DNA of 64,000 nt from the NCBI RefSeq assembly GCF_015594845.1, contig NZ_JADNRK010000003.1:124001-188000 (forward strand), given 5' to 3'. Positions 57,033-64,000 of the stretch are shown piece after piece. Below the pieces are notes generated by a model, which did not search any database, was not told the origin of the DNA, and was given only the letters and a program-made list of their open reading frames with translations. Position 1 is the first letter of the stretch. The number at the start of each line of letters is the position of its first letter. Position numbers and translations under genes: made by a program. Source of the DNA: Alkalibacter mobilis. GTDB lineage: Bacteria > Bacillota > Clostridia > Eubacteriales > Alkalibacteraceae.

Positions 57033-57066
57033 ATAAGCTTGTATTGGCTTCGCCTTGCAAGCTTAT
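57033..57066 (+). other. Intercistronic stem-loop between binding-protein and permease genes
   Basis: Stem ATAAGCTTG/CAAGCTTAT (57033-57041 with 57058-57066) with an inner GGC/GCC hairpin. There is no strong T-run. Such elements commonly stabilise the binding-protein mRNA or partly terminate it. Confidence 0.65.
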
Positions 57067-57095
57067 TTAAATCAGTAAAGGGAAGGAAGATTGAA

Positions 57096-57755
57096 TTGTT
57101 GACAATACCTCAGGTGATGGCGCTTGTAGATGGTACTATATTGACCATGCAACTTACATTGATCGGCATAACCGCAGGAATAGTTTTAGGGGTGCTTCTT
57201 GCATTGGGCAGGATATCTAAAAGCCGGATACTCAATGGAATTACTTGGGTTTATGTATGGGCATTCAGAGGAACTCCATTGTTGATGCAGCTGTTTATAA
57301 TAGTTTATGCAGTTCCGTTGTTTACTTTGGACTTATTCGGCTTTCCGTTAAGATTACCCATATTGGCTGCTGCTGCAGTTGCCTACTCTTTGAACTCGGC
57401 TGCATATCTGGCGGAGATAATAAGAGCGGGAATACAATCCATCGACAAGGGTCAGATGGAAGCATCAAAAGCCCTGGGAATGAGTTACTATCAGGCGATG
57501 TTCAAGATAATTATTCCTCAGGCTTATCGAAGATTGATACCGCCTGTTGGAAACGAGCTTATAATGCTTTTGAAGGATACCTCTTTGGTGGCATCCATAG
57601 GATTATTCGATGTATTGCGTACCACAAGTCAGATGACAAATGCCACAGGTAAAGCATTTTACTATATTTATGCAGCGATCATATACTTGTTCTTCACTAC
57701 CATAATTCAAGTAGTTTTTGACAAGGTAGAGAAGAAGTATTCGATTTACGATTAG
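57096..57755 (+). CDS. Polar amino-acid ABC transporter, permease
   Basis: About 219 residues with five membrane helices and the EAA loop ([22 protein letters not shown]) of the HisM/GlnP family. The frame is open back to an ATG at 57027, but that extension would translate the intercistronic hairpin and lacks a ribosome-binding site. The TTG at 57096 lies 8 nt after GGAAGGA and gives a typical length and N-terminus ([12 protein letters not shown]), so I chose it. The ATPase follows. Confidence 0.9.
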   Translation: MLTIPQVMALVDGTILTMQLTLIGITAGIVLGVLLALGRISKSRILNGITWVYVWAFRGTPLLMQLFIIVYAVPLFTLDLFGFPLRLPILAAAAVAYSLNSAAYLAEIIRAGIQSIDKGQMEASKALGMSYYQAMFKIIIPQAYRRLIPPVGNELIMLLKDTSLVASIGLFDVLRTTSQMTNATGKAFYYIYAAIIYLFFTTIIQVVFDKVEKKYSIYD

Positions 57756-57766
57756 GAGTGTCTTTT

Positions 57767-58519
57767 ATGATAAAGTTAGAAAATGTTTATAAATCTTTTG
57801 GTGATTTGGAAGTTTTAAAGGATATAAATCTGGAAGTCAAGTCCGGCGAGGTAGTTTGCGTAATTGGTCCAAGTGGTTCTGGAAAAAGCACCATGCTCAG
57901 ATGTTTGAACCAATTGGAGAGGATCACAAGCGGAAAGATATACATAGACGGGGAATTGGCCGATGAAAGAGAAATGGGAAAAGACTTGAAGGAAATCCCC
58001 CCTGAGAAAGTACAGGAATTGTGTACTGAGCTGGGAATGGTATTTCAGAGGTTCAATCTCTTTCCACATCTGACTGTTTTGGAAAACATTACCATCGCTC
58101 CCAAGATAGTAAGAAAAAAACAAGAATCCGAAATCAAAAAGATTGCTTTGGATCTTTTGAAGCTTGTTGGATTGGAAGATAAAAAGGATGAATATCCTTC
58201 AAGACTTTCAGGCGGTCAGCAGCAGAGAGTGGCAATAGCCAGAGCTCTTGCAATGCAACCAAAGATCATGTTGTTTGATGAACCTACATCAGCGTTGGAT
58301 CCTGAACTTGTAGGGGAAGTTCTTGAAGTTATGAAGAAACTGGCCAAAGACGGAATGACGATGATAGTTGTGACCCACGAAATGGGTTTTGCAAAAGAGG
58401 TTGGAACCAGAGTCATTTTCATGGATGAGGGAAGAATCATCGAAGAAGGAGATCCCAAGGTGATTTTCGATTCTCCAAAAGAGGATAGAACTAAATCATT
58501 TCTTAAAAAAATTCTATAA
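57767..58519 (+). CDS. Polar amino-acid ABC transporter, ATP-binding protein
   Basis: A 250-residue ABC ATPase with Walker [11 protein letters not shown]-loop, signature [10 protein letters not shown] and Walker [13 protein letters not shown], matching the GlnQ/HisP group. A short insert after Walker A ([19 protein letters not shown]) lengthens the first domain. The ATG at 57767 follows GGAG by 8 nt. Last of the importer genes. Confidence 0.95.
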   Translation: MIKLENVYKSFGDLEVLKDINLEVKSGEVVCVIGPSGSGKSTMLRCLNQLERITSGKIYIDGELADEREMGKDLKEIPPEKVQELCTELGMVFQRFNLFPHLTVLENITIAPKIVRKKQESEIKKIALDLLKLVGLEDKKDEYPSRLSGGQQQRVAIARALAMQPKIMLFDEPTSALDPELVGEVLEVMKKLAKDGMTMIVVTHEMGFAKEVGTRVIFMDEGRIIEEGDPKVIFDSPKEDRTKSFLKKIL

Positions 58520-58522
58520 TTA

Positions 58523-58562
58523 AAAACGAGTCCTTGGATCGATCGAAGGGACTCGTTTTATT
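58523..58562 (+). terminator. Terminator of the amino-acid ABC operon
   Basis: Stem AAAACGAGTCC/GGACTCGTTTT with a loop of about 15 nt (partly paired) and a T-run, directly after the ATPase stop. Confidence 0.85.
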
Positions 58563-58627
58563 TTGAGATAGATTTCCAATACTGAACTGAACAAACTAAG
58601 AAATTATTTAAATACAAAAAAATTAGA

Positions 58628-58656
58628 TTGAATCAAATTTAAGGGGGTATTATATT
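58628..58656 (+). promoter_or_regulatory. Promoter of the bcp-like gene
   Basis: TTGAAT (58628-58633), 17 nt, TATATT (58651-58656), then GGGGG before the ATG at 58682. Confidence 0.55.
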
Positions 58657-58681
58657 AGAGTAAATCGAAGGGGGTGGATGA

Positions 58682-59146
58682 ATGGTAGATCAAAGCAGGG
58701 AAAAGGCACCGGGTTTTAGTTTAAAGGATGCAGAGGGACAACTTCACAAACTTGACGACTACTTGGGAAAAAAGGTTGTTCTTTATTTTTATCCAAAGGA
58801 CAATACTTCTGGATGTACCGATGAAGCTTTGCAATTCAAAGATCTGTACGACGAGTTTAAGGACAACAACACGGTTATTATAGGAATCAGCAAGGATTCC
58901 GAAAAATCTCACCGGAATTTCATAGACAAATATGACCTGCCTTTTATACTTCTCAGCGACCCTGAGCTTGAAGCCATTAAAGGATACGATGTCTGGAAAC
59001 TTAAAAAAATGTATGGAAAAGAGTATTACGGAATAGTAAGAAGCACATTTGTCATTGATGAACAAGGTTATATTGCAGAAAAATTTTTGAATGTTAAAGT
59101 AAAAAATCATGGGGATGAAGTAAAAAAATGCATTTTGAGCATCTAG
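58682..59146 (+). CDS. Bcp-type thiol peroxidase (peroxiredoxin)
   Basis: A 154-residue peroxiredoxin with the peroxidatic Cys in SGCTDEA and the Bcp segments FYPKDNTSG and STFVIDEQG. In E. coli Bcp the resolving Cys lies five residues after the peroxidatic one; here that position is not Cys (GCTDEALQF). The only other Cys is near the C-terminus (KKCILSI), so it is either 1-Cys or uses that one. It reduces hydroperoxides with thiol reductants. It is followed by rubredoxin. Confidence 0.9.
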   Translation: MVDQSREKAPGFSLKDAEGQLHKLDDYLGKKVVLYFYPKDNTSGCTDEALQFKDLYDEFKDNNTVIIGISKDSEKSHRNFIDKYDLPFILLSDPELEAIKGYDVWKLKKMYGKEYYGIVRSTFVIDEQGYIAEKFLNVKVKNHGDEVKKCILSI

Positions 59147-59201
59147 CAAGCAATTAAAGGGGAAACCCTTTAAATATATTTAATTTAAGGAGGAAATTAT
59201 T

Positions 59202-59363
59202 ATGCAAAAATACGAATGTACAATCTGTGGTTATATTTACGATCCGGCCGAGGGAGACCCGGACAATGGAGTAGCTCCAGGTACCGCTTTTGAAGATATC
59301 CCAAATGATTGGGTATGCCCTTTGTGCGGAGCAACTAAAGATGATTTTCAACCAGTTGATTAA
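59202..59363 (+). CDS. Rubredoxin
   Basis: A 53-residue rubredoxin with the Fe(Cys)4 site: CTICGY and CPLCGA, plus the conserved [13 protein letters not shown] segment. A one-electron carrier for peroxide- and oxygen-reducing systems in anaerobes. GGAGG lies 8 nt before the ATG. It lies 55 nt after the peroxiredoxin and may be cotranscribed with it, so it may also supply that enzyme's reducing power. A terminator follows. Confidence 0.97.
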   Translation: MQKYECTICGYIYDPAEGDPDNGVAPGTAFEDIPNDWVCPLCGATKDDFQPVD

Positions 59364-59371
59364 TTGGTTAT

Positions 59372-59393
59372 AAACCCCGCAAGGGGTTTTTTT
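59372..59393 (+). terminator. Terminator after rubredoxin
   Basis: AAACCCC-GCAA-GGGGTTT followed by a T-run: short, GC-strong and typical. Confidence 0.9.
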
Positions 59394-59402
59394 ACGTTAA
59401 GA

Positions 59403-59431
59403 TTCAATATGCCCCGTAAAAATGGTATAAT
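59403..59431 (+). promoter_or_regulatory. Promoter of the fumarase operon
   Basis: TTCAAT (59403-59408), 17 nt, TATAAT (59426-59431) with TGG before it (extended -10). Confidence 0.6.
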
Positions 59432-59459
59432 GACTTATCATGTTGCAAAGGAAGATATT

Positions 59460-60320
59460 ATGGTTAGAATCAATGTGGAAAAGATTAAACAGGCTGTGTA
59501 TGACAGTTTTTTAGAAATCAACTGCAAGCTGTCGCAAGATGTTACAGAGGCGATCTGTACAGGGTTTGAAAGTGAAGAGTCTCCCATAGGCAGAGCTATT
59601 TTTGACGATATTTTAAAGAACAACTCCATTGCTTTGGAAAAGCAAATTCCGATCTGTCAGGATACGGGAATGGCCGTAGTATGGGTAAAGGCAGGCCAAG
59701 AAGTTGCGCTGGTGGGAGGGAATTTGAACGATGCCATCAATCAGGGCGTGAGAGAGGCCTATAAAGACGGCTATTTCAGAAATTCCATAGTTTCTGATCC
59801 GTTGAACAGGATAAACACCAAAGACAACACCCCGGCTGTGATACATTATGAAATCGTAGAGGGAAATCATGTGGAGATAATCGTCAGCGCCAAAGGATTT
59901 GGAAGTGAAAACATGAGCTCTTTGAAGATGCTAAAGCCGTCTGACGGATTGAAGGGTGTCATTGACTTCATTGTTGAAACGGTGACAAATGCTGGACCCA
60001 ATGCTTGTCCGCCCTTTTTTATAGGAGTGGGAATAGGTGGAACTATGGAAAAATGTGCTCTAATGTCAAAACAGGCTCTGATGAGAGACGTATCAAAGAG
60101 AAATGCCGACCCCTTTTACGAAAAATTGGAAAAAGATCTTATAAAGACATTGAATGGTTTGGGTATAGGACCCATGGGCCTTGGTGGAACTTCAACCGTC
60201 CTCGGGTTGAATATAGAAGTATTTCCAACCCACATAGCAGGATTGCCTGTTGCAGTCAATATGTGTTGCCATGTAAACAGGCATGCAAAAACAGTTATAA
60301 GGGGGGAGATATATGACTAA
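59460..60320 (+). CDS. Fumarate hydratase class I, alpha subunit
   Basis: A 286-residue subunit with three conserved cysteine contexts for the 4Fe-4S cluster (PICQDTGMAV, NACPPFFIG and NMCCHVNRHA). With the beta subunit it hydrates fumarate to malate, and is oxygen-sensitive. It starts at the ATG at 59460 (AAAGGAAG 5-8 nt upstream); the long frame upstream to 59364 includes the promoter. Its last 8 nt overlap the beta gene. Confidence 0.94.
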   Translation: MVRINVEKIKQAVYDSFLEINCKLSQDVTEAICTGFESEESPIGRAIFDDILKNNSIALEKQIPICQDTGMAVVWVKAGQEVALVGGNLNDAINQGVREAYKDGYFRNSIVSDPLNRINTKDNTPAVIHYEIVEGNHVEIIVSAKGFGSENMSSLKMLKPSDGLKGVIDFIVETVTNAGPNACPPFFIGVGIGGTMEKCALMSKQALMRDVSKRNADPFYEKLEKDLIKTLNGLGIGPMGLGGTSTVLGLNIEVFPTHIAGLPVAVNMCCHVNRHAKTVIRGEIYD

Positions 60321-60888
60321 GATCAGGATAGACCTTCCTCTAGATGTAGAAAAAATAGCAAATCTAAAGTCAGGAGACAGTGTGCTCATAAGTGGTACTA
60401 TCTATACTGCAAGAGATGCAGCCCATAAAAGAATGATCGAAGAACTTAATGAAGGGAAAACTTTGCCAGTCGATCTGAAAAATCAGACCATTTATTATGC
60501 AGGTCCATGTCCGCCAAAACCCGGAGACATAATCGGATCCATAGGACCTACAACATCAGGCAGGATGGACGCATACGCTCCGATCCTTTTGGACAAAGGG
60601 CTTAAAGGGATGATAGGCAAAGGTTACAGGGACAAAACTGTAATAGATGCAATAATCAAGAACAAGGCCGTATATTTCGGTGCAGTTGGAGGTGCTGGGG
60701 CCCTTTTGAAGGAGAGCGTCGTTTCCGTTGAAATCGTAGCCTACGAAGATTTGGGCACTGAAGCCATAAGAAAGTTGGAAGTAAAAGATTTTCCTGCAGT
60801 GGTAATTATCGATTCAAAAGGAAACAATCTTTACGAAACAGAGAAATCAAAATATAGAAAATCTACGGAGGATCGAAATTGGGGATAA
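60313..60888 (+). CDS. Fumarate hydratase class I, beta subunit
   Basis: A 191-residue subunit matching the C-terminal half of fused class I fumarases (ISGTIYTARDAAHKR, GPCPPKPGDIIGSIGPTTSGRMD). It overlaps the alpha gene by 8 nt and the next gene by 10 nt, so it is translationally coupled to both. A tartrate-dehydratase-like specificity cannot be excluded from sequence alone, though fumarase is the more common case. Confidence 0.93.
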   Translation: MTKIRIDLPLDVEKIANLKSGDSVLISGTIYTARDAAHKRMIEELNEGKTLPVDLKNQTIYYAGPCPPKPGDIIGSIGPTTSGRMDAYAPILLDKGLKGMIGKGYRDKTVIDAIIKNKAVYFGAVGGAGALLKESVVSVEIVAYEDLGTEAIRKLEVKDFPAVVIIDSKGNNLYETEKSKYRKSTEDRNWG

Positions 60889-61385
60889 AAGCAAAAGAAG
60901 TTATAAGAAGAGATTCAATGAGTGTGAAGGCTTTGCTATTTATAATGGCATTGTTGATAGGATTCCAGTACGGGTATGCATTTATAATCGAGAGGGCGGA
61001 TGAGAGTTACTTGACATGGATAACCGGAGCGGCAACTGCCATAAGCCTGGCTATAACCTTTGTTATTATAAGAAAAATAGTACCTTGGTATCAAGTCGAA
61101 TTGGTAGACAAAAAACTGGTTGTTTCCAAATCGATGTTCGTTAAACCGAGAAAAATCAGAGAGATACCAGTATCTGAAATCGTAGAGATCAAAACCATAA
61201 ATGAGATCGAGAGCCTGAAAGGAAAAAAAATAGATTACACCATATTCGGGATCAAGGAAAAGTCCAAATACTTCATAGTATGGAATAATAAAGGGAAAAA
61301 TACTTTGGTGATGCTTCAACTGAGTGAAGGATTTTTAAACAAAGTAAACAAAGAGATCGAAAGAACCAAAAAGGTAAAAAAATAA
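60879..61385 (+). CDS. Uncharacterised membrane protein with PH-like domain
   Basis: A 168-residue protein of unknown function. Two hydrophobic segments (about 15-35 and 45-66) form a hairpin, followed by a basic cytosolic region with beta-strand pattern (about 70-160), resembling small bacterial PH-like proteins; that resemblance is by eye. The start is TTG at 60879, 7 nt after GGAGG; the next in-frame ATG is at 60918 with no such site. It overlaps the fumarase beta gene by 10 nt, so is coupled, but no link to fumarate metabolism is evident. Confidence 0.65.
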   Translation: MGIKAKEVIRRDSMSVKALLFIMALLIGFQYGYAFIIERADESYLTWITGAATAISLAITFVIIRKIVPWYQVELVDKKLVVSKSMFVKPRKIREIPVSEIVEIKTINEIESLKGKKIDYTIFGIKEKSKYFIVWNNKGKNTLVMLQLSEGFLNKVNKEIERTKKVKK

Positions 61386-61409
61386 AAAGAGAGGGTGACC
61401 CTCTCTTTT
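61385..61409. terminator. Bidirectional terminator between fumarase operon and trxA
   Basis: AAAGAGAGGG/CCCTCTCTTT with a 3-nt loop and flanking A/T runs, shared by convergent genes. Confidence 0.85.
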
Positions 61410-61425
61410 GCCAGATCAGAAGAAT

Positions 61426-61755
61426 CTATATAAGCGCATCTATAAGCGCTACGTATTCTTCCTTGCTTTTTGCGCCAACTTCTCTTTTTACCTCTTCGCC
61501 GTCTTTAAAGAACAAGATGGTAGGAATGCTCATCACCCGGTACTTCATGGCAAGAGAACGGTTGTCATCTACATTAAGCTTGGCAACTTTGGCCACTCCC
61601 TCAAATTCTTCGGCAAGTTCGTTGACTATGGGTATAACCATTTGGCAAGGTCCGCACCATTCAGCCCAAAAGTCGATCATCACGGGAATTTTGGAATTGA
61701 TTACTTCCTCTTCAAAATTTTCTTCATCCAAAATAACTACGTAGTTATCTGACAT
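61426..61755 (-). CDS. trxA: Thioredoxin
   Basis: A 109-residue thioredoxin with the WCGPC active site in FWAEWCGPC and the cis-Pro region (SIPTILFF). General disulfide reductase; a likely electron donor for cytosolic peroxiredoxin. AGGGG lies 8 nt before the ATG. It is separate from the fumarase operon. Confidence 0.96.
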   Translation of the reverse strand: MSDNYVVILDEENFEEEVINSKIPVMIDFWAEWCGPCQMVIPIVNELAEEFEGVAKVAKLNVDDNRSLAMKYRVMSIPTILFFKDGEEVKREVGAKSKEEYVALIDALI

Positions 61756-61839
61756 AACTCAAACCCCTTTCGTATTGTTAATGTATTTATTACCCTGATA
61801 AACATGCGATAATCATATATATTTTAAGGGCAATTATGA

Positions 61840-61848
61840 ATTATATCA
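61840..61848 (-). promoter_or_regulatory. trxA extended -10 promoter
   Basis: Minus strand TGA-TATAAT, about 90 nt before the trxA ATG, without a good -35. Confidence 0.4.
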
Positions 61849-61902
61849 TAAAAATTGAAGGTAGACTAAAACCTTTGTGTTAAATAACTTTTGGAGAGTA
61901 CC

Positions 61903-63288
61903 ATGAAAAATCAATTAATGAAAAATATCGAGGAAAAGGAAAATTACGTAAAATTTCACATGCCTGGGCACAAGGGAAAGTCCTTTAGCAGGCTGGGATG
62001 GGAGAGGTACGATACTACCGAGATATGGGGAACGGACAATCTAAATGATCCGAGATCAGAAATTTTGGTATTGGAAGAAGATATTGCAAAAACTTATGGG
62101 GTCGAGAAGAGTTTAATAACAATAAATGGAAGTACATGCGGAATAATGGCATCGATCATGGGTGCATTTGATCCCGGAGACAAGATCCTGATACCGAGAA
62201 ATGCCCATAAAAGCGTATACAGCGCCTTATATTACGGGAGATTGAACCCTGAATACTTTGATCCATCGTTTGACGGGATCTTTGGATTTCCCATAGGGCT
62301 GAACCTGGACAAATTGGATGAAAGGCTTGGTTGCATCAAAGATATAAAGGGGATGGTAGTGACCTATCCTACCTACTATGGGACCTGTGATGACTTGACA
62401 AGGCTATCGGATATCTGTCAAAAACACGATGTAATATTGATAGTAGATGAAGCTCATGGAGCTCATCTGAAATTTAGCGGATCTTACCCGATTTCAGCAG
62501 TAGATGTTTTGTCAGATATCGTGGTGCACAGCACACACAAGACATTGCCGTCGCTTAATCAAGGTGCAGTAGTTCATATAAATTCACGTAGAGTCAGTGA
62601 AAAAAGGATCAGAAAACATTTGTCAATGTTACAAACCAGCAGCCCATCCTACCCCATCATTCTTTCAGTGGCATCGTCGATAAACTGGATGAAGATGCAT
62701 GGGAAGGAGAAACTTAATCAAATTCAGATGATGTACGACGAATTGCGATCTTCCCTTAAATCAAGTCCCTTTGAAATGATCAGGGATCACATAGAACCAG
62801 AAGTTTTTGGTTGGGACAAGAGCAAAATTTGGTTGAGTACTGGAGGACTGAAAAATTTAGGAAGTCTATTGACCAAAAATCACCACATAGAAGTTGAATT
62901 TGATGACGCCAGGTCTATACTGGCCATGGCGGGAATGGGGACGGAAATGGAAGACGGTAAAAGGTTGCTGGAAGCATTAAAGAGCATTGCCGACGAAAAC
63001 TGCAACATTTTTACAAGACCAAAATGCATCCCTGAATCCGTATCTTATCCACCTTACGGGAAAAAGGCCATGGAATTGTGGGAAGTGGAAAAAAGAAATA
63101 AAATCAGGATCGTGGAAGCAGCAGGGAAAATATCTGCTGATTTCATAACGCCTTATCCACCAGGAATACCATTGGTGTGTCCCGGAGAAATAATCACGGA
63201 TGAGGCGGTGGAATTCATACGATCATTAAGGCAAGATCAGATAATGGGAATGGATAGTCAAGGAAGAGTAGATATTTGCGAGGAGTAG
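61903..63288 (+). CDS. Orn/Lys/Arg decarboxylase family (YaaO/SpeA-like)
   Basis: A 461-residue PLP enzyme of the group III (fold-type I) amino-acid decarboxylases. The early motif HMPGHKGK, GSTCG near 75, DEAHGAH and the PLP-lysine segment HSTHKTLPS are all present. It may make agmatine, cadaverine or putrescine; the length (short form) and location just before tmk match B. subtilis yaaO/speA, hinting at arginine or lysine, unproven. GGAG lies 6 nt before the ATG at 61903; an in-frame TTG at 61891 overlaps the ribosome-binding site. Confidence 0.9.
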   Translation: MKNQLMKNIEEKENYVKFHMPGHKGKSFSRLGWERYDTTEIWGTDNLNDPRSEILVLEEDIAKTYGVEKSLITINGSTCGIMASIMGAFDPGDKILIPRNAHKSVYSALYYGRLNPEYFDPSFDGIFGFPIGLNLDKLDERLGCIKDIKGMVVTYPTYYGTCDDLTRLSDICQKHDVILIVDEAHGAHLKFSGSYPISAVDVLSDIVVHSTHKTLPSLNQGAVVHINSRRVSEKRIRKHLSMLQTSSPSYPIILSVASSINWMKMHGKEKLNQIQMMYDELRSSLKSSPFEMIRDHIEPEVFGWDKSKIWLSTGGLKNLGSLLTKNHHIEVEFDDARSILAMAGMGTEMEDGKRLLEALKSIADENCNIFTRPKCIPESVSYPPYGKKAMELWEVEKRNKIRIVEAAGKISADFITPYPPGIPLVCPGEIITDEAVEFIRSLRQDQIMGMDSQGRVDICEE

Positions 63289-63293
63289 ATTCG

Positions 63294-63971
63294 ATGAATA
63301 AGGGAAAACTGATTGTGATAGAGGGAGTAGACGGAAGCGGCAAGGAGACTCAGAGCAAATTGCTGTTTGAAAAATTAATCAAAAAAAATTATTCCGTAAT
63401 GAGGCTGTCGTATCCAAGGTATGAAAAGGAAAGTTCAGCGTTGGTGAAAATGTATCTGAGGGGAGACTTTGGGAAAGATCCAGACAGTGTGAGTCCGTAT
63501 ATTTCGTCAACTTTTTTTGCAGCAGATAGATATGCGTCATTCAAGACGGAATATGAAGAGTTTTACAACAACGGAGGAATAGTCATTGCAGACAGATATA
63601 CAACTTCAAACATGATGCATCAAGGCGGAAAGATAAAAGATCCTGATGAAAGAAACGAATTTTTAAGTTGGTTGTGGGACTACGAATTCAATCTTTATAA
63701 GATACCTGTTCCCGACAAAGTGTTTTTTTTGAATCTGCCCCCAAAAGACAGTATGGATAGAATTAAAAATAGAAAAAACAAGATAACGCAGATGGATACG
63801 AAGGACATCCATGAACAAAATGAAGAGCATATAATAAATGCTTACAATGTTGCCTGTGAGATTTCGAAGCGTTATGGATGGGATGAGATATTTTGCCTGG
63901 AAGGCGGATATAACAGAACAATCGAAGAAATCAATGAAGAGATATACAAAAAATTAACAGATTTATGGTGA
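63294..63971 (+). CDS. tmk: Thymidylate kinase
   Basis: A 225-residue kinase with P-loop EGVDGSGKET, the DR motif in DRYTTSN, and a LID-region Lys/Arg-rich segment. It phosphorylates dTMP to dTDP. It differs from the common Bacillota Tmk in the segment VMRLSYPRYEKESS, closer to the Clostridial long-form. GAGGAG lies 8 nt before the ATG at 63294, 5 nt after the decarboxylase. Confidence 0.93.
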   Translation: MNKGKLIVIEGVDGSGKETQSKLLFEKLIKKNYSVMRLSYPRYEKESSALVKMYLRGDFGKDPDSVSPYISSTFFAADRYASFKTEYEEFYNNGGIVIADRYTTSNMMHQGGKIKDPDERNEFLSWLWDYEFNLYKIPVPDKVFFLNLPPKDSMDRIKNRKNKITQMDTKDIHEQNEEHIINAYNVACEISKRYGWDEIFCLEGGYNRTIEEINEEIYKKLTDLW

Positions 63972-63976
63972 TTGAA

Positions 63977-64000
63977 ATGTTTGAAGAAATTTACGGCAAC
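63977..64000 (+). CDS. Start of next gene, cut by window edge (possibly holB)
   Basis: Eight codons (MFEEIYGN) after tmk, with a GGTGA 5 nt before the ATG. Order decarboxylase-tmk followed by DNA polymerase III delta-prime (holB) is common in Bacillota, and the short start is compatible with a delta-prime N-terminus, but eight residues cannot identify it. Confidence 0.35.

Noticed and set aside
57245-57652. 135-codon plus-strand frame within the permease gene
   Set aside because: It is an overlapping frame of the membrane permease; no signals, Cys-rich chance translation.

Overview
This is a chromosomal replication-origin window from a low-GC Gram-positive anaerobe (Bacillota, Clostridia/Tissierellia-like). 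The basis is gene order and gene content: rpmH-rnpA-yidD-yidC-jag-mnmE-mnmG-rsmG-noc-parA-parB on one side of dnaA, and dnaA-dnaN-S4-recF-gyrB-gyrA on the other. Two perfect parS sites, a methionine T-box leader, class I two-subunit fumarase, rubredoxin and strong GGAGG ribosome-binding sites agree with this. No species name can be supported from the sequence alone.

Layout. 1-3 kb: a three-gene operon with an orphan GshF-type ATP-grasp protein, a condensation-fold acyltransferase and a zinc-ribbon membrane protein. 3-6.6 kb: DEAD-box RNA helicase, HAD phosphatase, tandem universal stress protein. 6.6-12 kb: a complete mannitol PTS locus (mtlA-mtlR-mtlF-mtlD) with a candidate MtlR operator. 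12-23 kb: an accessory stretch with small and membrane proteins, RadC, a site-2 protease, a metallophosphoesterase, an anchored MsrA-MsrB fusion, a NapH-like ferredoxin, a Crp/Fnr regulator, an alpha/beta hydrolase, and a reductive-dehalogenase-family protein divergent from a TetR regulator. 23-31 kb: prmC, rpmE, metG under a T-box, abrB-like, rsmI, purA, a COG2509 flavoprotein. 31-46 kb: dnaB-rplI-gdpP, rpsR-ssb-rpsF, DUF951, cvpA, the parAB/noc segregation genes, tRNA-modification genes and the YidC/RNase P cluster. 46-47.9 kb: a bipartite oriC on both sides of dnaA. 47.9-64 kb: dnaN through gyrA, an orphan PTS EIIA, rpe, a polar amino-acid ABC transporter, a Bcp peroxiredoxin, rubredoxin, fumarase, thioredoxin, an Orn/Lys/Arg decarboxylase and thymidylate kinase.

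Nearly all genes left of oriC lie on the minus strand and nearly all to the right on the plus strand, so they are co-oriented with replication leaving the origin. Most of the window is conserved core genome. I found no CRISPR array, phage, transposase, rRNA or tRNA gene. The most unusual item is the TAT-less reductive-dehalogenase homologue at 20792-22012 with an extra C-terminal cysteine motif and a divergent TetR regulator. Other points worth checking are a probable CTG start codon for gdpP, an oriC unwinding region with a clear DnaA-trio tract, and terminators that contain or abut their gene's own stop codon.
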